DNA of 64,000 bases, taken from assembly GCA_965277105.1 (NCBI GenBank), contig OZ255710.1:1426001-1490000 (forward strand), written 5' to 3'. A program made the translations under genes and the position numbers. This document shows positions 17,536 through 26,212 of the stretch, piece after piece. Under the pieces are notes generated by a model. It was not told where the DNA came from, ran no database searches, and worked only from the letters and a program-made list of their open reading frames with translations. This stretch comes from CAXSBA01 sp965277105 (GTDB taxonomy: Bacteria > Spirochaetota > UBA12135 > COTS27 > CAXSBA01). Every line of letters begins with the position of its first letter. Position 1 is the first letter of the stretch.

Positions 17536-19614
17536 TTAAAATTTTAAATTGCGGTACTGCTCTAAAATTTTTTCTTGGGCTTCAAAGACATCGTTTCGCG
17601 ATACTTCTGAAGCCTTAGTAGCTATTAACCCCCTTATTAGACTTGCTCGATTATCGGGGAGTAATTCTAAAAGATTGTCAACTTGCTCTTCTGCTAAGCC
17701 TTGGGCTGCGGTGGCTAAAGTGGCATTTTCACTGTTATCAATAATTTTATTTTTTAAAGTATTTTCTTCTTTTAAGAAGTCTTCAAAAGTAATTTGATAG
17801 TTAGCATATTTTTCATAGAAGTCGGAATTATCTTTTCTAATTTCATCTAATAACTCTTTTTTGTTACTAGAAGTTTTTAAAAGGTTAAACATAATATCGT
17901 TTTTTTGACTTTTCTTAATAAAAATATTATTGCTAATCTCGTCAAGCTTGTCGCTAAATTGCCTTCTTAAATCATCTAATTTATCATAACTTAATTGCTT
18001 GTTGGAATTAATTGCTTTAAGGAGATTTTGCCGCTCTTTTTCATTTAAAGATTTTAAATAAGGCTCTAAAACTTCATTATCAATAACTAACGATAAATCA
18101 GCAACCGCATCTACTCCTAAAGAAGAAAAGAGAAAATTAATCTCTTCTTTCTTTAATAATGAAAGTTTGCCAAAAACATCGCTATTTTGTTTGCTTAATA
18201 TTTTGCGATACTGCTCTAACCCTTTTAGATGTTTTTTGAATAAATTTTTCTTAGCTTGAGCGGTTTCAAATTCATTTAAACCTAGATAAGGGCTTTCTTC
18301 TTCCAAAACAACTTCGCCTTTTAATTCGGCAAAAATCCTTTTAATGTTTTCATTGGAAAAAGAATGAATGAGATCTAACCCTTCGTTTTCACTTAAATTA
18401 GTAACGTATTTTCTGCCCGTTAAAGTATCTTCTAAGAAAAAATCAATAAACTCGGTTTCTTCTCCCACAAAGCTAACTTGATTCATCCTATTCCTTCTTT
18501 TATACTCTTGCTTATCCGTTTCTTCTACTTTTTTTTCTTGCTCGGTTATTTTAGCTTCTTCGGCTCTTCTTTTTTCTTGATCCCGTCTAGCTTCTTCGAC
18601 TTTTTTTTCTTGCTCGGCTCTCTTAGCTTCTTCTAGCTTTTTTAATTTTTCTGCTTCTTGTTTTTCCCTTTGCTTTTCTTTTTCGCTTGCTAGTTTTCTT
18701 TTCTCTTCTTCTAATTTCCTGTCTTTTTCTAGCCTTGTTATTTCTTCATTAATTTTTTGATTAATTAAAGGCTCAATGGGTTTATTAGGAGTGATGGGAT
18801 TACTAATTCCTTCTGCTAAATTATTTCGATTAAAAATCCGTGATAGAAACCAAATAAAAAACAAAAAGAATAAGAAAATTAAAAAAAGAAAAATTAAACC
18901 TAAAAGCAAGTAAAAAATAAATCCATAGTTATCTAAATAGTCTTTGAAAGTTTCTAGCCTATCTTCTGAGGCCAGAAGTTCTTCTCTTAACTGATTAAAC
19001 TCTTCGATTAGGTTTTGATTTTCTACTGCGTTGTCGCTTAATACTTCTGGTTCGGAAGCTAATTGCTCGCTATTTTCTATATTGCTAGTAATAAAATTAA
19101 CAATTGCTTTATCCTCATAATTAGCATCAAATTTGTCGGTTATAACTTGCCTAACTGTATTAATCGTTTCTATGGGGATTTGATTATCTAAAACTATTTG
19201 GACGTCAACAGCTTCAATGATAATTTCATCAACGTAATCGTATTCCCTAGTAATTTTTTCCTGTTCTTCGGTTTTACTAGATTTAAAAAATACTTGAGGA
19301 GCATTCTGGTTGTCTTCTTCTAAAAATTCCAAACCCGGGAGCACGTTATTGTTATCATTATTACTAGAAGAAGAAAAAACCGGCTCACTGCTATCTTGTT
19401 TATTAATCCTATCAGAAGATTCTTTGGCGACTTCTTGCTTACGGTTTTTACTGATCTGAACACTTACTGAAACAATGAAGCTTTTAGGCGGAAGAACCCT
19501 AGTTAAATAACTTTCTAATTGATTTTGCAGATAATTTTCGTAGCGAACGGTTTCCCTTAAATTGCTATTTAGAAAGGCTATAAACAGTAAGAGTAAAAAA
19601 ATTATTTTTTTCAT
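17536..19614 (-). CDS. Natural fusion resembling FliF (MS ring) and FliG (rotor switch)
   Basis: 692 residues. A signal-like helix (3-16) and a second helix (about 231-258) enclose a periplasmic segment. That segment resembles the ring-building region next to the second membrane helix of FliF (YLTRVLPPKSFIVSVSVQIS, then an acidic linker and INTVRQVITDKF). After the membrane comes a charged Lys/Glu/Ala-rich coiled coil (about 285-375), then an alpha-helical part. Residues 586-692 match FliG-C in order: LLDEIRKDNSDFYEKY, ITFEDFL, LATAAQGLAEE and a final VSRNDVFEAQEKIL. FliG's EHPQ motif is not seen. Its ATG overlaps the MotB-like stop (TAATG). A membrane-anchored rotor is inferred; residue-level homology needs a profile search. 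Confidence 0.7.
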   Translation of the reverse strand: MKKIIFLLLLFIAFLNSNLRETVRYENYLQNQLESYLTRVLPPKSFIVSVSVQISKNRKQEVAKESSDRINKQDSSEPVFSSSSNNDNNNVLPGLEFLEEDNQNAPQVFFKSSKTEEQEKITREYDYVDEIIIEAVDVQIVLDNQIPIETINTVRQVITDKFDANYEDKAIVNFITSNIENSEQLASEPEVLSDNAVENQNLIEEFNQLREELLASEDRLETFKDYLDNYGFIFYLLLGLIFLFLIFLFFLFFIWFLSRIFNRNNLAEGISNPITPNKPIEPLINQKINEEITRLEKDRKLEEEKRKLASEKEKQREKQEAEKLKKLEEAKRAEQEKKVEEARRDQEKRRAEEAKITEQEKKVEETDKQEYKRRNRMNQVSFVGEETEFIDFFLEDTLTGRKYVTNLSENEGLDLIHSFSNENIKRIFAELKGEVVLEEESPYLGLNEFETAQAKKNLFKKHLKGLEQYRKILSKQNSDVFGKLSLLKKEEINFLFSSLGVDAVADLSLVIDNEVLEPYLKSLNEKERQNLLKAINSNKQLSYDKLDDLRRQFSDKLDEISNNIFIKKSQKNDIMFNLLKTSSNKKELLDEIRKDNSDFYEKYANYQITFEDFLKEENTLKNKIIDNSENATLATAAQGLAEEQVDNLLELLPDNRASLIRGLIATKASEVSRNDVFEAQEKILEQYRNLKF

Positions 19615-20285
19615 TACCTTACCTTAATTAATACCCTTCGATTAAGTTTTCTATTTTCTGCAATAGGATTGCCATTTTCGTCGCGTAGTGGCTTTAATGG
19701 AGATGTGTCAGCTAGGCCTTGGACTTTTAATCTTTTGGGATCAAAATCACTCCTTAAAAAAAGATTAAGAACCGATAAAGCCCTATCAGTGGACAAATAC
19801 CAATTAGAAGGGTAACGCCTATTATTAATGGGAATATCATCCGTGTGCCCTTCAATCTCAAAACGGAAGCCTTCGGGTAAGCCTTTAAAACTAGTAATAA
19901 GCTCATTCATAATTCTAATATTTCTCGGGGTTAAGTTAGCCTCTCCTTCGGAAAATAATATTTCATTTCTAATATTAATATCTACTCCTAACTCATTTCT
20001 AGTAACATTCAAATACTGCTGTAAATTGTTTTCTTCTACTATACTTTTTATTTTACTTTCTAATTCTTCAACTGAGGTCTTTTTTTTAGTGCTTTCTAAA
20101 TTTTTTTTAACATCCTCAAACTTATTAGGATTAACGGCAGAAAAAGAAAGAAGTAAAATAAAAAAAGTAAGCAAAACACTCACCATATCTCCATACGATA
20201 CCGCCCAAGCATTGTGATCTTCTTCTTCAATTGAAAATTCTTGCGATTCAGTATAACTACGACTAACGTTACTTTTTCTAGGCAA
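19614..20285 (-). CDS. MotB-like stator protein (OmpA C-terminal domain)
   Basis: 223 residues with one membrane helix near residues 30-50. It contains the MotB-type proton-binding Asp in AVSYGDMVSVLLTFFILL. A linker leads to an OmpA-type peptidoglycan-binding domain (LFSEGEANLTP, EGHTDDIPINNRRYPSNWYL, STDRAL, NRKLNRRVLIKV). MotB anchors the proton channel to the cell wall. The gene lies 13 bases after the MotA-like gene and its stop overlaps the next start. TolR/ZorB also share the fold, but the Asp context is MotB-like. Confidence 0.88.
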   Translation of the reverse strand: MPRKSNVSRSYTESQEFSIEEEDHNAWAVSYGDMVSVLLTFFILLLSFSAVNPNKFEDVKKNLESTKKKTSVEELESKIKSIVEENNLQQYLNVTRNELGVDINIRNEILFSEGEANLTPRNIRIMNELITSFKGLPEGFRFEIEGHTDDIPINNRRYPSNWYLSTDRALSVLNLFLRSDFDPKRLKVQGLADTSPLKPLRDENGNPIAENRKLNRRVLIKVR

Positions 20286-20298
20286 TTGGCATTATTCC

Positions 20299-21147
20299 CT
20301 AACTGTACTTCTGCTCTAAATAAAAAGATGGTTTTTTGGTTTCAATAATGCCAAGCCAAAAACTAGCGTGCTGGTAGGAGTTCATCAAAGCAAGTTTATT
20401 GCTTTCTAAACGCATCACTAAAGGCTTAAAAATAATAACACTAAAAATAAGCCCATAAAAAGTCGTCATTAATGCTAAGGCCATACTAGGGCCTAAGTTA
20501 GAAGGGTCCTCTAAGTTAAATAAAAGTTTAATTAAACCCAAAACAGTGCCAACAACCCCTAGAGAGGGAGCAATATTTGATAAGTTATTGACAATTTTAA
20601 TTAATCGGTCATAATATTTTCGCATAAAAGAGGCATCATTACCTATAATCATAAATATATCTTGGAAAGGCAATTTTAATTCCAAATGCTCGATAAGCAA
20701 AGGCCATACTGGCAAAGATTTTATCTCATTTCTTTTTAACCCACTTGCTCCCTGGGCATAATAATTATCACTCATGGATTTAATTTGCTTGATTAAAATA
20801 TTGGTATTCCTTTCAATAGCATACGGGGAGGTAAGAACACCTCGCTTAATAATAGCAGAGAAATAATTATACTCCACGCTAAGAAGCGAAAAACCTAGCA
20901 ATAACAAAGAAAGGAACAACAAAGCTGGAATATCAATAATGGAAAAAATAGGTTGATTATTTTCTTCTAAGGGGATTTCATTATTTATTTGATCATTGAT
21001 ATTGAAAGTAGTTCTAACGGCTTGGTTGGATATATCAACTCCCAAATTTTTCAAAATAGTTTCGCCATATTCACTAATTTGAAATATGGCAAAAAAGATT
21101 ATCACTAACCCTAATATTCTAACGAATGCTTGAAGTATATTTCCCAT
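20299..21147 (-). CDS. MotA-like stator channel protein
   Basis: 282 residues with four membrane helices (about 9-25, 71-90, 195-213, 225-245) and a cytoplasmic loop between the second and third, as in MotA/PomA. The diagnostic TM3-TM4 block reads IAPSLGVVGTVLGLIKLL, followed by DPSNLGPSMALALMTTFYG. With MotB it forms a proton- or sodium-driven channel that pushes on a rotor. It is the first gene of the stator-rotor operon. Confidence 0.88.
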   Translation of the reverse strand: MGNILQAFVRILGLVIIFFAIFQISEYGETILKNLGVDISNQAVRTTFNINDQINNEIPLEENNQPIFSIIDIPALLFLSLLLLGFSLLSVEYNYFSAIIKRGVLTSPYAIERNTNILIKQIKSMSDNYYAQGASGLKRNEIKSLPVWPLLIEHLELKLPFQDIFMIIGNDASFMRKYYDRLIKIVNNLSNIAPSLGVVGTVLGLIKLLFNLEDPSNLGPSMALALMTTFYGLIFSVIIFKPLVMRLESNKLALMNSYQHASFWLGIIETKKPSFYLEQKYS

Positions 21148-21156
21148 TTCTTACAA

Positions 21157-21184
21157 TTATCGGAGATTATAAATAAAAATATTA
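21157..21184 (-). promoter_or_regulatory. Candidate promoter of the motA-like operon
   Basis: On the minus strand TCCGATAA (complement of 21157-21164) differs by one base from the sigma-28 -10 GCCGATAA; TAAT lies 16 bases upstream where TAAA is expected. TATAAT (complement of 21166-21171) also allows a sigma-70 reading. The sigma-28 element would leave almost no leader before the ATG at 21147. Confidence 0.35.
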
Positions 21185-21201
21185 GTAAAAATAAAGATTT
21201 T

Positions 21202-23205
21202 TCAAGAAAAAAAAGACCATTTTGTATAGTCTTTTTTCTCTAGAAAGTCAGCGGATAATTCACGGACAAATCTAGAAGGATGATAAAATTCTAGCCGTCC
21301 TTGGTAAGATTTAAATTCACTAGAAGTTAGAACCAACTGCTTCTTCGCCCTCGTAACTCCCACATAAAAAATTCTTCTTTCTTCTTCTATTTGGTAATCT
21401 TCTTGTAAGCTTAAATAATGGGGGAAAACTCCTTCTTCTAACCCAACAATATAAACGTAGTTAAACTCCAACCCTTTGGCGTTATGAATAGTGAGCAAAT
21501 TTACCCAGTTCTGCTTTTCTTCTAGAGAAAAATTTTCTAACAGACTAATCCGCTCAATCATTTCCTTTAAATTATCTAATAAATTAAAATCATTATTAAA
21601 CTGCCCAGCCATAGCATTGGTAAACTCTTCCAAATAACCTAAACTTTGCTCGCGCTCAGCTAGGTCTTTTATTTTTTCATAATATTCTTTTAAACCACTT
21701 TCATTGATAACGAAATTAATAAAATCAAAGAAATTCTCGTTATGGTTTAATTTTTCTCTAGCTTGAAAATAAAAATCGCGGAACCTTAATAGATTAAAAG
21801 TGGCTTTAGTGGTAAGGGATAACTGGGAAATATTATCCAAGGTTTTAAAAAAATCGTTTTCTTGCTTTTCTTTTAAATGAAGAATTTTCTCAACTGATTT
21901 TATTCCTAAATTCCTCGGAGGAAAATTAATCACTCGCAAAAAAGCGTTGCTATCTAAAGGGTTTAACAGCAGTTTTAAGTAAGCTAAAATATCTTTAATT
22001 TCTTTACGCTGATAAAAGTTAATCCCGCCAATTATTTTATAAGGGATTTTTCTTTTGATTAAACTTTCTTCTAAATTGCGAGATTGAAAATTAGTGCGAT
22101 AAAAAATAGCTATCTCATTTAACGGGATTTTTTTTTCCTGTAACATGGCTATTTCGTCGGCTAACCACTTTCCTTCCATTTCTTGAAATTTAAACTGGCA
22201 GTGAAGAGGAAGTTTGCCTTCGGCTAAATTACTAAACAAAGTTTTTTTATAACCAACCTTATTTTTTTCAATGACGTTATTGGCTAAATTTAAAATAGCT
22301 TGCTCACTGCGATAATTCTCTTCTAGAGTGACAACTTTTATATCTGCATATTTTTTACTAAAATTAAAAATATTTTCAAAGTTAGCCCCACGAAAACTAT
22401 AAATCGACTGATGGTCGTCTCCTACTAAAGTAAGCGTGCTTCCTAATTCCTTAAACCATTCCACTATTTTTTCTTGACAAAAATTAGTATCTTGATATTC
22501 ATCAACTAGTAAATAAGCCCAACGACGATGAATATATTGATTGACAATCTCGTGGTCTTTTAGTTTTAAAGGTAGGGCAATTAAATCATCAAAATCTAAC
22601 AAGTTAGCTTTGACTAAATAATGGACATATTTTAAATAAAGTTCTTTTAAACTAAAAGAAAAGATTTTCTCGCTATAATACATTCTGATTTTTTGCTGGA
22701 AATTTTCTTCGGTCCCATAGAGTAAATCATTTTTAAAATAAGAAAATATTTTCTGAACATTCCTCACTTCACTTTCAGTTATTTTATAGTCACCCGTTAA
22801 ATTTTTAATGATTTTTTTTTTATCATCTTCGTCAATAATGGAAAAGTTGGAATTATAGGGCGGGAGCAAGTGAATAAAATTCCTTAAAAAAAAAACGCCC
22901 CAAGAGTGAAATGTTTTGATGATGAGATTATTTTTCTGCGCTTTAAAAGGGATAATATTTTCTATCCTGCTTTTCATTTCTAAAGCGGCTTTATTGGTAA
23001 AAGTTATAGCTAAAATCTCAGCAGGATTAACTTTTTTCTCTAAGATAAGGTAGGCTATTTTGGCAGTGATTACCCTAGTTTTCCCGGAACCAGCTCCCGC
23101 TAAAACTAGCACCGAAGTGTCGGTAGTAGTAACTGCTTTTTTTTGCTGCTCGTTTAAACTTAATATTTTTGCTTTAGAACTCAACCGTTTTAAAGTTTTC
23201 ACCAT
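21202..23205 (-). CDS. UvrD/PcrA-type superfamily 1 DNA helicase
   Basis: 667 residues, 3'-5' helicase of the Rep/UvrD/PcrA family. Motif I is AGAGSGKTRVIT near residue 40. Motif Ia is AITFTNKAALEM, motif II LLVDEYQDTN, motif III LVGDDHQSIYSFRGA, motif IV EENYRS, motif V LLTIHNAKGLEF and motif VI VGVTRAKKQLVL. It is shorter than typical PcrA (about 720-740), mainly at the C-terminus. The start overlaps the PASTA gene stop by 32 bases. It shares no function with the motor genes that follow on the strand. Confidence 0.92.
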   Translation of the reverse strand: MVKTLKRLSSKAKILSLNEQQKKAVTTTDTSVLVLAGAGSGKTRVITAKIAYLILEKKVNPAEILAITFTNKAALEMKSRIENIIPFKAQKNNLIIKTFHSWGVFFLRNFIHLLPPYNSNFSIIDEDDKKKIIKNLTGDYKITESEVRNVQKIFSYFKNDLLYGTEENFQQKIRMYYSEKIFSFSLKELYLKYVHYLVKANLLDFDDLIALPLKLKDHEIVNQYIHRRWAYLLVDEYQDTNFCQEKIVEWFKELGSTLTLVGDDHQSIYSFRGANFENIFNFSKKYADIKVVTLEENYRSEQAILNLANNVIEKNKVGYKKTLFSNLAEGKLPLHCQFKFQEMEGKWLADEIAMLQEKKIPLNEIAIFYRTNFQSRNLEESLIKRKIPYKIIGGINFYQRKEIKDILAYLKLLLNPLDSNAFLRVINFPPRNLGIKSVEKILHLKEKQENDFFKTLDNISQLSLTTKATFNLLRFRDFYFQAREKLNHNENFFDFINFVINESGLKEYYEKIKDLAEREQSLGYLEEFTNAMAGQFNNDFNLLDNLKEMIERISLLENFSLEEKQNWVNLLTIHNAKGLEFNYVYIVGLEEGVFPHYLSLQEDYQIEEERRIFYVGVTRAKKQLVLTSSEFKSYQGRLEFYHPSRFVRELSADFLEKKDYTKWSFFS

Positions 23206-24124
23206 TAATGATAATCTCTAAGGTCCCACTGCCTAGCGTAGAGTAAGGAATTTCCACAAACTGGTTGCTATTAAAAGTATCTTGTAATTGCTTGACCGTT
23301 CCTAGAGAATCATTTACCATTAAAGCAACTGTTAGCTGCTTTTCTTTTGTCGAAGGAGTTTTAAAACGAACTGTCCTTAAAATACGAGTAGCTTCATTTA
23401 GATTAATCTTCTCGATATCTGTCGCTACTAAAAACCCAATCTCATCTTGCGGATTTAAAACTTCTCCCGGCTCTTTATTTTGTTTAAAAATAGTCCCTAC
23501 TTTCGTCTTATCGGCAGTGGCATTAAACGTTGCTTTAACAAAAATTCCTAAGGCTGATAAATCTTTTTCCACTTGTCTAAAATTTTTAAACTGGTAATTT
23601 TCAACCACAAGCTCATTTGTAACTATCCCCTTACTCGTGATTAGGATAATGTCTTGATTTTGGTTGACATTGGCATCGGGCAAGGGGTTTTGTTCCACCA
23701 CTATTCCCGCGGGGTATTCTTTGGAGAATTTATTTTCTCGGATAATTCTAGGTATGTAATTGTAAGCACTAAACAGACTAAAAATTTCTTTCCTAGCTTG
23801 GCCAAATTCTTTACCAACAAAACTAGGGATTCTTTGATTAATCTTGTCGGAATTGACAATGAGAGTTATTTTTCTTCCTTCTTTTACCGTTATCCCCGGA
23901 GCAGGATTTTGGGCTAACACTTGATAACTCGGATAATTTAAATCGTTTTTTTCGGAAATAATTGCCTGTAAAGAATTCGCCTCAATCCATTCCAACGCTT
24001 CTAAAATAGTAGTCCCTTTAAAATTAATAAGAGTAACTTCTTTTTTCTCCGTTAAAAAATAAAAAAAAGCAATGGTAAAACTAAGGGAGAAAAACAAAAA
24101 AAGTAGGATTAATTTTTTAAACAT
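23174..24124 (-). CDS. PASTA-domain membrane-anchored protein
   Basis: 316 residues: an N-terminal membrane helix (about 4-22) and three or more PASTA-like repeats (IPSFVGKEFGQARKEI, then NPLPDANVNQNQDIIL and KQNKEPGEVLNPQDEIGFLV). PASTA repeats bind peptidoglycan fragments or assemble wall enzymes. No kinase or transpeptidase domain is attached, so this is a stand-alone envelope protein. It overlaps the helicase gene by 32 bases. Confidence 0.78.
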   Translation of the reverse strand: MFKKLILLFLFFSLSFTIAFFYFLTEKKEVTLINFKGTTILEALEWIEANSLQAIISEKNDLNYPSYQVLAQNPAPGITVKEGRKITLIVNSDKINQRIPSFVGKEFGQARKEIFSLFSAYNYIPRIIRENKFSKEYPAGIVVEQNPLPDANVNQNQDIILITSKGIVTNELVVENYQFKNFRQVEKDLSALGIFVKATFNATADKTKVGTIFKQNKEPGEVLNPQDEIGFLVATDIEKINLNEATRILRTVRFKTPSTKEKQLTVALMVNDSLGTVKQLQDTFNSNQFVEIPYSTLGSGTLEIIINGENFKTVEF

Positions 24125-24276
24125 TTTTTAAAATAAAAAACTTATGGAAATAATTTATTTAAGTTTTATTTAACTAAATTAATTATAATATGGATTATTA
24201 TAAGGAATATTTTCAAAAAGCGGGAAAGAACTAAAGAATATAAAGAAAAAGATAAAAAGGAGTTTTCTAAAAAAAA

Positions 24277-25737
24277 TTAAAAAACCTTATCGCTTAAAAA
24301 AAGGCTTTTAACATTAGAAAAAGTTGAGCTGCGATTGTTTTTCGAATCCTGGGAAGTTAGAGCAAAATAATAATTTTCACTTTTTGCTAAACCACTGATA
24401 ATGTAGGCGTATTCGTCGCTTTTAGTGGCAATATTGGTAAGCTCCTGAAAATCAATAATAATTTTTTTTAGATTATCTCCCCATTCATCAGTAGAATAAT
24501 GAATAACATACGAGTCAATCGCCGGATTAGGATCTTTTCGCCAGTTGATAACCACCTTATCTCGACTAACCCAGGTAGCTAAAACAATCGGGGGAAGCAG
24601 CGGAGGAAGGGTTCGATAATCAATGGTGATTTGGTTTATCTCCCTAGCTAACTCTCGATTATTTTTTAGCACAATAAAAAACTGAAAATAACTAGTGAAA
24701 TTTTCAAAATTAAGCTCTTGATCCCAAGCAATGCTCTGGCAATTACTACTAGTAAAATCAGGCAAGGGGTTAAAGTAAGTTTTTTGAGTACAGAGATAAA
24801 AGTTTAGCTCATGCGAAGCAATCCCTGCCCCAGAAAAGTTTATCCGATTAAGGGCAATATTAGGCTCGATACGAAAAACCTTGCTACGATAAGTTGCTTG
24901 GTAAATCTTTCGATTAAAAATAAGTTCTTCTGCGTCCACACTGCTGTTATAAAACCTCACCTCATCAATTAGACCTAAAAAATCTTCTCCTAAAAAGTAA
25001 GGGGAGTAAAGAGATTCTGAGTTTTCATTAAAATTAAAATTGGGATAATAAATGGTATCACTAGCGCTATTCGTAGGAGTAGAATAATTAAAATCTACTC
25101 GCTCACCGTTGATTTTCATTTGCATAAAGCCAGTTCTGTGGTCATAATCAATGGAAAAAAAATTCCATTGGTTTCCCTTGAACAAACTACTACTTTGGAG
25201 AGAGAGTGAGAGAAATTTATCACTAAATTGGAAAAAATTAACGAAATCAGCATAAACATAACCATTTTTCACATAAATCGCTAACCGCTTCGGAATAAAC
25301 CCTACTGCACCTTCGATAAAACCATCTTTCTTTAAAAGAAAACCATCTTGAAATAACTCTGCAGATTTAAAATAAAAGCTGATATTGAAACTCTTGATAG
25401 CTTCTAAGTTGGGGCCAACAAAAGAAGGGATTTCTAACTTGGCCTCTAGGTTATAAAAAAAAGGGGCTTGATTCACATATCCCGTCCGCCAAACCACATC
25501 GGCGCCGTTAAATTTATCAGTTTCTTGAAAATCTTCAAAGAAAATGGGTTGGGGTTGCAGTGAGTTTTCTTGAACAGCAACCAATTTTTCCTCAACTATA
25601 AAATTTTTTTGGTAGAGAAGGTGCTTGGAAAAGTCGTTAATGATGAATTCTTTGCTTTCTAAACTGGCGAAGTGAATGAGAAAAAATAAAACTAAAAAAG
25701 ATTTGAGTGTATTGCCTCTAAAGTCAAGGAAGACCAT
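24277..25737 (-). CDS. Exported LamG-like/fibronectin type III protein
   Basis: 486 residues with an N-terminal hydrophobic segment after a short basic start (LKSFLVLFFLIHFASL). Residues about 95-290 look like a concanavalin A/LamG jelly-roll (NFFSIDYDHRTGFMQMKING, FLGLIDEVRFYNS). The C-terminal part about 380-480 is a fibronectin type III domain (VVINWRKDPNPAIDSYVIHY, YAYIISGLAKSENYYFAL). These are carbohydrate- or protein-binding surface folds. It lies 26 bases after flgM and may share its promoter. Confidence 0.7.
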   Translation of the reverse strand: MVFLDFRGNTLKSFLVLFFLIHFASLESKEFIINDFSKHLLYQKNFIVEEKLVAVQENSLQPQPIFFEDFQETDKFNGADVVWRTGYVNQAPFFYNLEAKLEIPSFVGPNLEAIKSFNISFYFKSAELFQDGFLLKKDGFIEGAVGFIPKRLAIYVKNGYVYADFVNFFQFSDKFLSLSLQSSSLFKGNQWNFFSIDYDHRTGFMQMKINGERVDFNYSTPTNSASDTIYYPNFNFNENSESLYSPYFLGEDFLGLIDEVRFYNSSVDAEELIFNRKIYQATYRSKVFRIEPNIALNRINFSGAGIASHELNFYLCTQKTYFNPLPDFTSSNCQSIAWDQELNFENFTSYFQFFIVLKNNRELAREINQITIDYRTLPPLLPPIVLATWVSRDKVVINWRKDPNPAIDSYVIHYSTDEWGDNLKKIIIDFQELTNIATKSDEYAYIISGLAKSENYYFALTSQDSKNNRSSTFSNVKSLFLSDKVF

Positions 25738-25763
25738 GCAATTTTTTTAAAGAAGTGCCTGAC

Positions 25764-26063
25764 TTAGAAAACGATATCGTCAATAATTTTTTCGGCTAAC
25801 TCCTTAACGACTGCTTCCTTTATTTGACCGTTTTCAAAATATTTTTCTAAATTCGCTTTGGCTTTAATGACCTCTTCGCTTCGGATATCGGGAGAGTTTT
25901 TAATGGTGGTAAAGGCTTTTTCAATCTGAGCCTTGTCATTAGCCTTAATGATAGCGTCTTTTGATATCTTTACTTCGTCTTTAGAAGCGTTTACACTCCC
26001 CTTGATTGGAGAAGTTTTAGCGGAATAATTTCCAATTATGCCATTGATTTTGTTTATATCCAT
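25764..26063 (-). CDS. flgM: Anti-sigma-28 factor FlgM
   Basis: 99 residues, the normal FlgM length. The family features are a short disordered N-terminus starting MDINKING, a middle DEVKISKDAI block and a C-terminal helical half ending in an EKIIDDIVF-like sequence, which binds sigma-28. In flagellated bacteria FlgM holds sigma-28 inactive until the hook is complete and it is exported. A sigma-28-like promoter precedes it. No other core flagellar gene is in the window. Confidence 0.82.
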   Translation of the reverse strand: MDINKINGIIGNYSAKTSPIKGSVNASKDEVKISKDAIIKANDKAQIEKAFTTIKNSPDIRSEEVIKAKANLEKYFENGQIKEAVVKELAEKIIDDIVF

Positions 26064-26086
26064 TTTTATTTCCTATTCTTTATAAA

Positions 26087-26113
26087 TTATCGTGCTATTA
26101 GGAAAATAACTTA
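26087..26113 (-). promoter_or_regulatory. Sigma-28-like promoter of flgM
   Basis: On the minus strand TAAG (complement of 26110-26113), exactly 15 bases, then CACGATAA (complement of 26087-26094). The consensus is TAAA-N15-GCCGATAA. The -10 lies 24 bases upstream of the flgM ATG, leaving a short leader. Sigma-28 control of flgM is a known feedback arrangement. Confidence 0.55.
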
Positions 26114-26212
26114 ACCCTTTTTTTAGTTTTTACCTAAAAAAATTTATTTTAATCTATTGCTAAAGCAACTCAAATAAAAAAAATTGAAAAACTTGTTTTT
26201 TTAGAGAAAATA

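Noticed and set aside
19614..21147. MotA/MotB pair as Zorya defence system (ZorA/ZorB)
   Set aside because: No ZorC, ZorD or ZorE is adjacent; the third gene is a FliF/FliG-like fusion and the MotA protein lacks the long ZorA tail.
24180..24280. Short plus-strand frame with a hydrophobic stretch and basic tail
   Set aside because: No start codon or ribosome site and only about 45 codons; likely chance in AT-rich spacer.
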